From contig PDPI01000015.1 of NCBI GenBank assembly GCA_002746565.1, forward strand, positions 1 through 35,995: DNA of 35,995 nucleotides, given 5' to 3'. The first letter of the stretch is position 1, and every line of letters begins with the position of its first letter. Shown piece after piece: positions 26,359-34,076 of this stretch. The position numbers were made by a program, and so were the translations under genes. The DNA is from Pseudomonadota bacterium. Its GTDB lineage: Bacteria; Campylobacterota; Campylobacteria; Campylobacterales; Campylobacteraceae. The notes beneath the pieces were generated by a model. That model had not been told where the DNA came from, made no database searches, and saw only the letters and a program-made list of their open reading frames with translations.

Positions 26359-26806
26359 AATAAATAAAAGTATTTTGGTGGCAATTTATATATTTTGCGC
26401 AACTCAAGTTTTAGTGCTAGTGCAAAAGTTAATGCAGTACAATAGTGAGGAATTTAAGCCTTATTTGCTCAACACCATCCCAAAAGAAACCCTAAAACTT
26501 TTTTCGCAGGAGCAGATAAATCAAAGCATTAATGATGTTTTTATTCTTTTTAATGTGATTGTATTTGGAATGTTTTTTACAATGGCATATATCATTTTTG
26601 AGATTTATAGGGGAAAAAATTGGGCTAGAATTATGATGGCAATTTCTGTGGTTTTGAGCAGTTTGTATTTTGTGATATTTTTTGCTACCCATCCGTTTAT
26701 ATTTCCTATTCATCTTTTATCTTTGGGTGTAGTGGTTGGAGAAATTGCTGGTGTAATTTTATTATACAAAAAAGAAAATAGTTGCCATTTTAAGCCAAAG
26801 AAATAG
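26336..26806 (+). CDS. Unrecognised four-helix membrane protein
   Basis: A 156-residue protein with four predicted transmembrane helices (about 13-31, 68-90, 98-117 and 121-144), a polar loop of about 36 residues between the first two and a short basic tail. The motif IYRGKNWARIMMAISVVLSS between helices 2 and 3 resembles small integral membrane proteins of unknown role. An AAGGATACTT ribosome site precedes the ATG, and the gene overlaps ribD by 23 bases, so it is probably cotranscribed. I cannot assign a function. Confidence 0.8.
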   Translation: MDGIKERRINKSILVAIYIFCATQVLVLVQKLMQYNSEEFKPYLLNTIPKETLKLFSQEQINQSINDVFILFNVIVFGMFFTMAYIIFEIYRGKNWARIMMAISVVLSSLYFVIFFATHPFIFPIHLLSLGVVVGEIAGVILLYKKENSCHFKPKK

Positions 26807-26826
26807 TCTTTTAAGTGCAAATATTA

Positions 26827-26832
26827 TATACT
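26827..26832 (+). promoter_or_regulatory. Candidate -10 before the CYTH-CHAD gene
   Basis: TATACT at 26827-26832 in the context ATTATATACTTAACC lies in the 52-bp gap before the ATG at 26859. The ATG has an AAGGTAAATT site. Weak evidence, by motif only. Confidence 0.3.
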
Positions 26833-26858
26833 TAACCCAAAGAAATTCAAGGTAAATT

Positions 26859-28316
26859 ATGGCATTAGAAATTGAGAGGAAATATCTTTTAAAATCCGCA
26901 AAACTCATAGACTTACTAAAATCTGAAGGTTTAGATCTAACTAAAGATGAGATAAGCCAGTTCTACACTCGCGTCAATAAAAAAGGCGAATTAAGATTTA
27001 GAAAACAAGGCAATAAATTTACTATGACCACCAAGCTTGGAGAGGGTTTAAGTAGGGACGAAAAAGAAGAAAATATCAGTAAAAAACTCTTTGAATTATC
27101 TAAAAAAACAGCCCTAGGAAATATCATCAAAAAAACCCGTTATTATTTTAAATTTGAAACTCTTCTCGTTTTTATCGATATTTATAAGGGAAAATTAAAA
27201 GGTTCAGCTATCCTTGAGATTGAATTTCCCGATGAAGATACTGCAAATTCTTACACGCTTTTGGAACTTTTCAAGCAAGAAATTATCAAAGATGTAACCC
27301 ATGATAAAAGATATAAAAATAAGTATTTAGCCCTTTATGGAAAGGTTGATTTTGAAGATGATTGGGATGTGAAAAAGATTCAAAAATCCATAAAATCATC
27401 CCCTTTTGGGTTTGATTTTTTGCCCCTTTTGCCCCCTTGCATTAGATCTTATGAGGGTTTGAGTTTGATTTTTTACTCTATGCTTGAAAAAATATCCTTC
27501 TACAAAGAAGCTTATCTAAAATCGCAAAATAGCGAAGATTTGCATCAATTTAGGGTAAATATACGAAAAACTAGGTCTTTTTTGCAAAGCTTAGATGGGG
27601 TTTTTGATGAGGGTATAAGGCTTAGATTTATCGCAGATTTCAAGCTTATTGCAAATGCCACAAACACCAAGCGAGATTTGGATGTTTTTATGGAATATCT
27701 TGATAATTTAGATGATATAGAAGCTGAAGATATCTTAAACGTCTTAGATAAAAAAAATTCCATCACAAATAATTCTTTAGAAATCATAAAGGGTGATTTT
27801 TATAAAAAAACCATGGATGAATGGGCTTTGGTTTTAGAAGATGAGCATGGATTTTTTAAGGGTGATTTTGGGGATTTGCCCTATAAACAAGTGGGCGCTA
27901 GGGGTATCTATAGACGCTTAAAAAAGATGAAAAAAAAGTTAAGTTTACTTGATGAGAGTGTGGAGTTGGAGAAATTTCACGATGTCAGGATAGAATTTAA
28001 AAGGCTTAGATATTTGAGTGAATTTTTTAGCTTTTGTTTTGATGAATTTAGCCTAAAAAAGCTCATGAGAGTTTCTAAAAAAATGCAAAATCTTTTCGGC
28101 TTGCTTCAAGATAGGGATACGGGGGTGAGGATCTTAAAATCCTTAGAAGAGGATGAAAGGTTGGCCGGAGATGTTAATATTATGCGCTCATCCGAGATAG
28201 TTGAAGAGATTTTAATAGATGAGATTTACCATCTTAGAACAAATATCCTCTTTGGGAAAAGGGCTTTGTTTAAGATTTTAAATAGATGCATGAGAGATCT
28301 AAAGATTTATATTTAG
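26859..28316 (+). CDS. CYTH-CHAD domain protein, probable triphosphate/polyphosphate-acting protein
   Basis: CYTH domains hydrolyse inorganic or organic triphosphates, and CHAD domains bind polyphosphate through conserved histidines and basic residues. The 485-residue protein begins with the CYTH signature EIERKYL (Glu4, Glu6, Lys8) and has TTKLGEG and EIEFPDE strands up to about residue 165. The CHAD domain fills about 195-480, with LHQFRVNIRKTRSFL (His229) and FHDVRIEFKRLRYL (His374). It could tie into phosphate storage, given the Pst cassette in the same region, but no direct link is visible. Substrate unknown. Confidence 0.9.
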   Translation: MALEIERKYLLKSAKLIDLLKSEGLDLTKDEISQFYTRVNKKGELRFRKQGNKFTMTTKLGEGLSRDEKEENISKKLFELSKKTALGNIIKKTRYYFKFETLLVFIDIYKGKLKGSAILEIEFPDEDTANSYTLLELFKQEIIKDVTHDKRYKNKYLALYGKVDFEDDWDVKKIQKSIKSSPFGFDFLPLLPPCIRSYEGLSLIFYSMLEKISFYKEAYLKSQNSEDLHQFRVNIRKTRSFLQSLDGVFDEGIRLRFIADFKLIANATNTKRDLDVFMEYLDNLDDIEAEDILNVLDKKNSITNNSLEIIKGDFYKKTMDEWALVLEDEHGFFKGDFGDLPYKQVGARGIYRRLKKMKKKLSLLDESVELEKFHDVRIEFKRLRYLSEFFSFCFDEFSLKKLMRVSKKMQNLFGLLQDRDTGVRILKSLEEDERLAGDVNIMRSSEIVEEILIDEIYHLRTNILFGKRALFKILNRCMRDLKIYI

Positions 28317-28324
28317 GAGAAAAA

Positions 28325-29041
28325 TTGAAAGAAAATTCCCAAGAAAAAATAGTAAATATGTTCGATAGCATTGCCCCAACTTATGATAGGGCAAATAGGG
28401 TTTTAAGTCTTGGAATCGATATAAAATGGCGAAAAAAAGCTTGCCAGCTTACCTTTGATTATGCTAATAAAAAAGAAATTTCCCAGATCGTCGATGTGGC
28501 TTGTGGAACTGGAGATATGATGGGGCACTGGGATAAAATAGCCAAAGAAAATCATATACATGTAAAAAAAATTATAGGCGCTGATCCATCTATCCAAATG
28601 ATGGAAGTTGGACGAAAAAAGTTTCCCGATTTTGAATTTGTCAAAGCAAAGGCGGATGAGCTTCCCTTTGAGAGTGAAAGTACAGACATTATAAGTATAA
28701 GTTATGGTATCAGAAATGTTGTCCAAAGACAAGATGCCCTAGATGAGTTTCATCGCATCTTAAAACCAAAGGGATATGTGCTTATCTTAGAATTTACAAA
28801 AAGCCAGAAAAAAGGTTTTCTTTACACTCTTAGGGATTTTTATCTTAAAAATATCTTGCCAATCATTGGTGGGATAATTTCTAAAAATAAAGAAGCCTAT
28901 GATTATCTCCCAAATTCCATAGATGGTTTTTTGAGTACAAAAAAAATGCAAGAAGAGTTAGAAGAAGCGGGATTTAAAATGCTTTATGTGCAAGACTTTT
29001 CCATGGATATCTCAACCCTTTTCATAGCCCAGAAGATCTAA
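28325..29041 (+). CDS. ubiE: Menaquinone/ubiquinone methyltransferase UbiE
   Basis: This enzyme methylates demethylmenaquinone, the last step of menaquinone synthesis, using S-adenosylmethionine. The protein has FDSIAPTYDRANRVLSLGID, the SAM-binding VDVACGTGDM motif, ADELPFES, SYGIRNVV and FHRILKPKGYVLILEF. I chose TTG at 28325 (238 residues) because AGGAG at 28315-28319 sits at proper distance. An ATG at 28286 would add 13 residues lying inside the CHAD gene and has no ribosome site. Short gap to the preceding gene suggests coexpression. Confidence 0.94.
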   Translation: MKENSQEKIVNMFDSIAPTYDRANRVLSLGIDIKWRKKACQLTFDYANKKEISQIVDVACGTGDMMGHWDKIAKENHIHVKKIIGADPSIQMMEVGRKKFPDFEFVKAKADELPFESESTDIISISYGIRNVVQRQDALDEFHRILKPKGYVLILEFTKSQKKGFLYTLRDFYLKNILPIIGGIISKNKEAYDYLPNSIDGFLSTKKMQEELEEAGFKMLYVQDFSMDISTLFIAQKI

Positions 29042-29043
29042 AA

Positions 29044-30201
29044 TTGCAAAGTGTTAGCGAATTAACCCAACAAATAAAAAGTTTGCTTGAAAGCACCTTT
29101 TTGCATGTGAGAGTAAAGGGCGAGGTTTCACGCCCAACTTACCATAGTTCTGGGCATCTATATTTTACCCTAAAAGACGACAAATCATCCATAAGTTGCG
29201 TTATGTTTAGGGGAAATAACCAAAAGTTAAAATTTTGCATAGAAGATGGCATGGAAGTTGATGTGAGTGCAAGCATTAGCGTTTATCCGCCAAGGGGTTC
29301 GTATCAGTTAAATTGCGTTAGCTTAGAGCCAAGTGGAAGCGGGGCTTTGGCATTAGCTTATAAGCAGCTAAAGGAAGAATTATACAAAAAAGGGTATTTT
29401 GAACAAAAGCGCCCTTTGCCCAGCATCCCCAAACACATAGCCCTAGTAACTTCAAAAACAGGCGCAGCCTTGCAAGATATGCTAAATGTTGCAAATGCCC
29501 GTTTTCCCCTAGTTAAAATAAGTCTTTTCAACACTTTAGTCCAAGGCGATGAAGCCAAATACCACATCGCAAAAGCCATAGAACAAGCCCAAAAAATAGC
29601 TCCAGATCTCATAGTTATAAGTAGAGGAGGCGGAAGTGTGGAAGACCTTTGGGCTTTTAACGAACGAGAAGTTGCCGAGGCTATATTTGCTTCAAACATC
29701 CCAACCATCTCAGCCGTAGGACACGCCATAGATACTCCCATAAGTGACTTTGTAGCAGATGCCTCAGCTCCAACCCCAAGCGCTGCTATGGAAATGATAC
29801 TCCCAGATATAAATGAACTTAGGCAAAGCATAGACAATACGAAAGATTTGTATGATAACCTAATACTCAATCGATTTGCAAATTATGAGCAAGAGTTAAA
29901 CCATCTAAAAAACCAATTTTCATTCCTATCCCCCAAAACCAAGATAGGACTAGTCCAAGAGGAGGTAAAAAATCTCAAAAGTCTATACATCCTTGCCCTA
30001 AAACAAAAGCTCAATTTTTTCTCTTCAAGTATAAACGCCCTAGATCTAGCCTTTAAAAATAAAAATCCAGAAAATATTTTAAAAAATGGTTATGCCCAAA
30101 TTACAAAAAATGGCAAAATTGTAAATCTGCAAAATCTTAAAAAAAATGATGAATTTATGCTTCACGACAATAAAAGAAGTATAAAAGCAAAAACAATGTA
30201 G
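29044..30201 (+). CDS. xseA: Exodeoxyribonuclease VII large subunit
   Basis: The large subunit of ExoVII degrades single-stranded DNA together with XseB. The 385-residue protein has an OB-fold N-terminal domain with VKGEVSRPTYHSSGHLYFTL and the catalytic-domain motifs RPLPSIPKHIALVTSKTGAA, ISRGGGSVEDLWAFNE, ISAVGHAIDTPISDFVAD and ASAPTPSAAAE-like APTPSAAMEM. The start is TTG at 29044, two bases after ubiE. No xseB is visible within the window. Confidence 0.96.
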   Translation: MQSVSELTQQIKSLLESTFLHVRVKGEVSRPTYHSSGHLYFTLKDDKSSISCVMFRGNNQKLKFCIEDGMEVDVSASISVYPPRGSYQLNCVSLEPSGSGALALAYKQLKEELYKKGYFEQKRPLPSIPKHIALVTSKTGAALQDMLNVANARFPLVKISLFNTLVQGDEAKYHIAKAIEQAQKIAPDLIVISRGGGSVEDLWAFNEREVAEAIFASNIPTISAVGHAIDTPISDFVADASAPTPSAAMEMILPDINELRQSIDNTKDLYDNLILNRFANYEQELNHLKNQFSFLSPKTKIGLVQEEVKNLKSLYILALKQKLNFFSSSINALDLAFKNKNPENILKNGYAQITKNGKIVNLQNLKKNDEFMLHDNKRSIKAKTM

Positions 30202-30334
30202 CAAAATATTATGTTTTTTATAGCTATCAGTACAAAATAGGGTTTCAAGTACTTTTTTAAAATCTAATTGTCAGAAGTCATACTAAAATTCTTTTACAAT
30301 AAAGGCAATTATTTGGGTGGTTTTTAGTAGTACA

Positions 30335-30361
30335 AGACCGACTTTAAGTTTAAGCCGGTCT
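30335..30361 (-). terminator. Hairpin downstream of the lipoprotein gene, better on the minus strand
   Basis: In the minus-strand RNA, AGACCGGCTT pairs with AAGTCGGTCT over ten base pairs with one G-U, around a 7-nt loop. In the plus strand that pair becomes an A-C mismatch. So the structure suits the lipoprotein transcript, which ends at 30381. No adjacent T run is seen. Confidence 0.4.
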
Positions 30362-30380
30362 ACGTGATAAATAATGACTT

Positions 30381-30851
30381 TTATTTAATCTTTTTTATCT
30401 TTGATTTTTCCTCTTGGGTTAAATCACTTAGAAGTCTTATAGAAATAATCTGCTTATCGGTATGTACATTTTTGTTTTTCTCCGGTATTAAATTCCACAT
30501 TCCGCCTGTCAAAGGGTCAACTATTAATATTCCAATTAATCCACCGAACAATATGTTCCCTATATACCATCCACTCAAGGTAGGTTTAATTTGAAACTCC
30601 ATGTCTTTATAGCCTTGTTTGTTAACTTTAACCAAATACTCTTTCCCTTGAAAATATCCAGCTTTTTTCTCAAGATTTATGTCAAATGGAGTATTGTTTT
30701 TAAGTACAATCTTATCCATTTTTATGTCTCTAACAATAACTTGAGCCGAACTAGGCTTACTTGTAATACTAAAATGTTCAGGCTTATTATTCATTATGGT
30801 TGCACAACCACTCAAAAATAATACGCTTATTGCAACTAAAACATTTTTCAC
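30381..30851 (-). CDS. Uncharacterised lipoprotein with PEGA-like segment
   Basis: A 156-residue predicted lipoprotein. I chose the GTG at 30851 because it follows AAGGAGACAAA and gives the signal VKNVLVAISVLFLSGC with the lipobox LSGC (Cys16). A longer reading would spoil the signal. The mature part has FSITSKPSSAQVIVRDIKM, like PEGA domains, a KAGYFQGKEYLVKVNKQGYK strand, then a hydrophobic hairpin (WYIGNILFGGLIGILIVDPL). The region after that contains PLTGGMWNLIPE, found in some small lipoproteins of Proteobacteria. It is divergent to an XRE regulator gene and the pair looks like an insertion between xseA and sppA. Function unknown. Confidence 0.82.
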   Translation of the reverse strand: MKNVLVAISVLFLSGCATIMNNKPEHFSITSKPSSAQVIVRDIKMDKIVLKNNTPFDINLEKKAGYFQGKEYLVKVNKQGYKDMEFQIKPTLSGWYIGNILFGGLIGILIVDPLTGGMWNLIPEKNKNVHTDKQIISIRLLSDLTQEEKSKIKKIK

Positions 30852-30872
30852 TTTGTCTCCTTCATATAAACA

Positions 30873-30934
30873 CCTTATAGGGTGTTGTTTTTGAGATTTT
30901 AGCATTATATAATTTAAAAAAGCCTTATAGGGTG
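30873..30934. promoter_or_regulatory. Paired identical operator-like sites flanking the XRE promoter
   Basis: CCTTATAGGGTG occurs at 30873-30884 and again at 30923-30934, exactly 50 bp apart. Between them is a good promoter for the XRE gene: TTGTTT (30885-30890), 17 bp, TATAAT (30908-30913). The first copy directly abuts the -35 and covers a likely -10 (TATAAG) of the divergent lipoprotein gene. The second covers the start of transcription and the weak ribosome site of the XRE gene. Binding by the XRE protein is inferred. Confidence 0.6.
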
Positions 30935-30942
30935 GTGAAATA

Positions 30943-31197
30943 TTGCTAAAAGATATGTATTTTGATGATGAAGATTTACAAGAATTTTATAAGCTTGTTA
31001 GTGGAAATGTTATAAGAATACGTAAATCCAAAAAAATATCTCAATTAAAATTAGCAAACGCCATAGGTCATCAAAGTCCTACTTTTGTTGGAAAAGCTGA
31101 AATACTCGCTGAAAATAAGCATTTTAGCCTAGAGCATATCTATAAAATTTCTCGAGTTTTAGATGAGCCAATAGAGGAATTTTTTAAAAAAGTATAA
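30943..31197 (+). CDS. XRE-family helix-turn-helix regulator
   Basis: An 84-residue protein consisting of a single Cro/CI-type DNA-binding domain: NVIRIRKSKKISQLKLANAI, with the turn and recognition helix in GHQSPTFVGKAEI, then HFSLEHIYKISRVLDEPIEE. It lacks a sensor domain. TTG at 30943 is preferred, but ATG at 30955 is possible and would remove only four residues. It probably controls itself and the divergent lipoprotein through the paired sites upstream. It converges with sppA. Confidence 0.85.
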   Translation: MLKDMYFDDEDLQEFYKLVSGNVIRIRKSKKISQLKLANAIGHQSPTFVGKAEILAENKHFSLEHIYKISRVLDEPIEEFFKKV

Positions 31198-31232
31198 TTT
31201 TTTGAGTATATTTTCCTAAAAATAGCCAATTC

Positions 31233-32114
31233 TCAATAAGCCTTCAAGCCATAAAATATCTTAATAAATCCCTTAGCACTTTCATTGGTAAATTCTTCTA
31301 AAAATCTATCAAATTTGTCTTTTTTCTTCCATTTAGCTTTTTTAACCTTACTTAGTTTTATAAGTTCATTTTGGGCGTTCCAAAGTATTCCCACATGATC
31401 GATTAGTTTTTCTTTTTGGGCATTTTTGGCTAGGAAAACCCTTGCATCTGCAAATTTTTCCTTGTCGCTAATATTTAAATCTCTAGCCTTCGCCACATCG
31501 TTTACAAAAAGATCATAAGAATTATCGATAAGAGTTTTTAAGCTTTTTCTTTCATCCTCGCTCCACTCTCTCATGAAAGTTCCAGCCTCTTTAAAGCGTC
31601 CTGCCTTTATGGTTTGCTCTTTTATGCCTATTTTCTTTGCCAAATCTTCCACATTATAACTTTGAAAAATAACCCCAATCGAGCCTATAAAAGCCCCAGG
31701 ATTTGCATAGATTTTATCACTCCAAATACTAGCATAATAACTCCCACTAGCCATAGTCCCAGCCCCGTAAGCTACCACTGGTTTTGATTTTTGTAACTCT
31801 TTTATGGCGTAGGAAATTTCCACCGAAGGAGCCAAAGCCCCACCAGGAGAGTCCACATGCAAAAGCACCCCTTTTATGTCTTCATCTTCTTTGGCTTTTT
31901 GGATTTCTCCTAATATCTTATCGGCCTCCATAATCGCCCCATGTATATCAATCCTTGCAAGATTTGCCCTCTCAAAGCTTCCTTCATCCACATTGCTACT
32001 AAAAATAAGATACAAAATAAGCAAAAACACAAAGGATTTAAAATAATTATTTATAAGAGCCAAAAGCCATTTTATAGGTGCAAAAATCCTAATAAATATA
32101 TTTTTTTCTTCCAA
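31233..32114 (-). CDS. sppA: Signal peptide peptidase SppA (S49 family)
   Basis: SppA clips leftover signal peptides in the inner membrane. The 293-residue protein has one transmembrane anchor (about 28-40) and the S49 fold: HVDSPGGALAPSVEISYAI, catalytic Ser123 in TMASGSYYASI and the general-base Lys175 in AGRFKEAG. It is the short, single-domain type. The start is TTG at 32114, preceded by AGGAG on the minus strand. The neighbouring amidohydrolase, also on the minus strand, is upstream; the pair is near aroQ in Campylobacter. Confidence 0.93.
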   Translation of the reverse strand: MEEKNIFIRIFAPIKWLLALINNYFKSFVFLLILYLIFSSNVDEGSFERANLARIDIHGAIMEADKILGEIQKAKEDEDIKGVLLHVDSPGGALAPSVEISYAIKELQKSKPVVAYGAGTMASGSYYASIWSDKIYANPGAFIGSIGVIFQSYNVEDLAKKIGIKEQTIKAGRFKEAGTFMREWSEDERKSLKTLIDNSYDLFVNDVAKARDLNISDKEKFADARVFLAKNAQKEKLIDHVGILWNAQNELIKLSKVKKAKWKKKDKFDRFLEEFTNESAKGFIKIFYGLKAY

Positions 32115-32199
32115 AATTTTCTCCTAAAATGGGATTTGGATTATTTTACAATAATAAACTAAATATTTTTTCAAAAAATCTAAAAATAAAATTCAATAT

Positions 32200-33420
32200 T
32201 TATAAATATTCGCCTTCTATAAAAACCTTTTTAACCTTTTTGGTATGTAAGATAAGTTGCAATGGAAGTTGATCTATACTTTTTGGAATCTGTTTTAATT
32301 CTATGAGTATTAGATCTGCTTTTTTACCAACTTCCAGACTTCCTGCATCTAAATGCAAAGCTTTTGCTCCATTTATGGTGGCGCTTTTTAGCAAATCTTT
32401 TGCTAGAATTCGCAAGGCTTCATTTGTATGGGAAAAAAGTGCAACTCTTAGCTCATCCCACATGTTTAGGCTTCTGTTTGAGCTGTATCCGTCGGTTCCT
32501 AGGGTTAGGTTGATGTCTTTTGTGGCTTTGTAGTCCATTAGTCCTGTGCCTAAAAGTCTGTTGGAGGCTGGGCAGTGGGTTATAGTGGCGTTTTGGTTTT
32601 TTATAATGTTTAATTCTTTTTTGTTTGTATGTACGCAGTGGGTGAAGAGGGTTTTGTTGTTTTTGAAAAGTTTTAAATATTCGCTTCCGCTTAAAAATGG
32701 TTTTGCGTGGGGGTTAAATGGGGCGAAAAAGTTTACAAATTCTCCACTTCCCTTATTTAGCCACTCTCTCTCAGCTAAACTTTCCATAAAATGTGTACTT
32801 ACTAGAAAGTCATTTTTTTGGGCTATTTCTAGGGCTTTTTTTGCTAAAATTGGGTGGGTTGAATAGGGTGAATGAACCGAAATAGCTGGGATTAGGCGGT
32901 CATTTTTTTCTTGCAAACTTACAAGTAAGCGACTTTTAAAATCTTCAAAAAGTACATCAGCACTTGCAGGGTTTGAACCTAATATTTCATTAAAATAAAC
33001 CACCCTTGCCTTGCTTTTTTTGCAAACTTCTAGATCTAATCCAGCTGAACTAATCGCCCCTATGGTCGTTGTTCCGCTTTCTAGCATCTCATTTAGGGCT
33101 TTTTCTATGCTCTCTTTAGTGGAAAGCTCCATTATCTCATCACGGTTTTTTATAACAGAATTTAACCATGGAATGAAGCTTCCGTAAGTTAAAATTGAGC
33201 GGTTGGCTGAAAATTCTAGATGGGTGTGAGGGTTTATGAGTCCTGCCATTAAGATGGTGTTTTTTGGGCTTTTTTCAAATTTCGCCGCTGGGTATTTGGA
33301 TCTTAAAATCTTTTCTTCGCCTATTTCTATGATGTTTTTGTCAAAACAAATCGCCTTATCTTGTAAAATGTCAAATCTTTCGTTACATGTGAGTATAAAA
33401 TCTGCTTTTAAGATCTTCAT
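32200..33420 (-). CDS. Metal-dependent amidohydrolase, probable aminofutalosine deaminase-like
   Basis: A 406-residue amidohydrolase of the MtaD/SsnA/TrzN type. It has the metal-binding NPHTHLEF motif, SVHSPYSTHP, VSTHFMESLAERE and the LGTDGYSSNRSLNMWDELR segment with the catalytic Asp. The start is ATG at 33420, with CTAAGG upstream; an upstream methionine would add 13 residues from the promoter region. In Campylobacter such proteins have been annotated as aminofutalosine deaminase in the menaquinone (futalosine) pathway. The substrate cannot be read off the sequence. Confidence 0.88.
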   Translation of the reverse strand: MKILKADFILTCNERFDILQDKAICFDKNIIEIGEEKILRSKYPAAKFEKSPKNTILMAGLINPHTHLEFSANRSILTYGSFIPWLNSVIKNRDEIMELSTKESIEKALNEMLESGTTTIGAISSAGLDLEVCKKSKARVVYFNEILGSNPASADVLFEDFKSRLLVSLQEKNDRLIPAISVHSPYSTHPILAKKALEIAQKNDFLVSTHFMESLAEREWLNKGSGEFVNFFAPFNPHAKPFLSGSEYLKLFKNNKTLFTHCVHTNKKELNIIKNQNATITHCPASNRLLGTGLMDYKATKDINLTLGTDGYSSNRSLNMWDELRVALFSHTNEALRILAKDLLKSATINGAKALHLDAGSLEVGKKADLILIELKQIPKSIDQLPLQLILHTKKVKKVFIEGEYL

Positions 33421-33449
33421 TTGCTGCCTTAGGTTTATATTTTTCCCTA

Positions 33450-33484
33450 ATTGTAGCAAAAATTTAGAATAAAGTTGCTATAAT
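33450..33484. promoter_or_regulatory. Divergent promoters of the amidohydrolase and aroQ
   Basis: On the minus strand TTTTTGCTACAAT gives a -10 at 33450-33455 for the amidohydrolase. On the plus strand TTGCTATAAT gives a -10 at 33479-33484 for aroQ. Both have the extended TGC element typical of this genome. The two -10 boxes are only 23 bp apart and transcribe outward, so the two promoter regions overlap and may compete. Confidence 0.55.
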
Positions 33485-33515
33485 GGCAGACCATATAAAA
33501 TTTTAAAGGACAAAA

Positions 33516-34076
33516 ATGAAAATTGTAGTAATACAAGGACCAAATATGAATATGCTAGGACATAGGGATCAAAATGTTTACGGACCTATGACTCTAGATC
33601 AAATCCATGCTCAAATGGCAAATGTTGCCAAGCAAAACAATGTTGAGGTTGAATTTTTTCAATCAAACTTAGAGGGTGAATTGGTAGATAAGATTCAAGA
33701 ATGTGTTGGAAATGCCGATGGAATTATCATAAATCCAGCTGCTTATTCTCATACTTCCATAGCCATTCGTGATGCTATATCTGCTGCAAGAATACCAACT
33801 ATAGAAGTTCATGTTAGCAATCTTCATAGGCGTGAAGAGTTTAGACAAAAAAGTTTAGTTACAGCTGTTTGCAATGGTACTATTACAGGCTTTGGACCTA
33901 TGGGTTATCATTTGGCTATGATTGGAATGCTTCAGATTTTTCAAGAAATAGTGGCATTACAACAAGCTCAGATGGCTAATCAGACTGCTACGCCATCCAA
34001 AGAGAACCCTAAGGCTAAAGAAACCCCTAAGGCTAAAGAAGCCCCCAAGGTTGATAAAAATAAGTCCAAAAAATAA
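33516..34076 (+). CDS. aroQ: Type II 3-dehydroquinate dehydratase with a repeat-built tail
   Basis: AroQ dehydrates 3-dehydroquinate in the shikimate pathway. Residues 1-150 form the enzyme, with [11 protein letters not shown], catalytic Tyr22, [15 protein letters not shown] and [13 protein letters not shown] (His99). The family is about 145-160 residues long. Here a Lys/Pro/Ala/Glu-rich tail of about 36 residues is added, encoded by 18-bp tandem repeats (34005-34058). An AAAGGACAAAA ribosome site precedes the ATG. The stop overlaps the next gene. Confidence 0.94.
   Translation: MKIVVIQGPNMNMLGHRDQNVYGPMTLDQIHAQMANVAKQNNVEVEFFQSNLEGELVDKIQECVGNADGIIINPAAYSHTSIAIRDAISAARIPTIEVHVSNLHRREEFRQKSLVTAVCNGTITGFGPMGYHLAMIGMLQIFQEIVALQQAQMANQTATPSKENPKAKETPKAKEAPKVDKNKSKK
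34005..34058 (+). repeat. 18-bp tandem repeat in the aroQ tail
   Basis: Three adjacent 18-mers: AACCCTAAGGCTAAAGAA, ACCCCTAAGGCTAAAGAA and the diverged GCCCCCAAGGTTGATAAA. The first two differ at one base. They code for [12 protein letters not shown] and APKVDK, so the tail grew in frame by duplication. Confidence 0.85.

Noticed and set aside
28286..28324. An upstream ATG for ubiE at 28286.
   Set aside because: No ribosome site, and the extra 13 residues do not resemble UbiE; TTG at 28325 has AGGAG at proper spacing.
30295..30361. A small plus-strand RNA starting from TTTTACAAT near 30295 and ending in the hairpin at 30335-30361.
   Set aside because: The hairpin pairs better in the minus-strand RNA and no T run follows on the plus strand.
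31202..31236. TTGAG/CTCAA inverted repeat between the XRE gene and sppA as a shared terminator.
   Set aside because: Only five pairs enclosing a loop of more than 20 bases.
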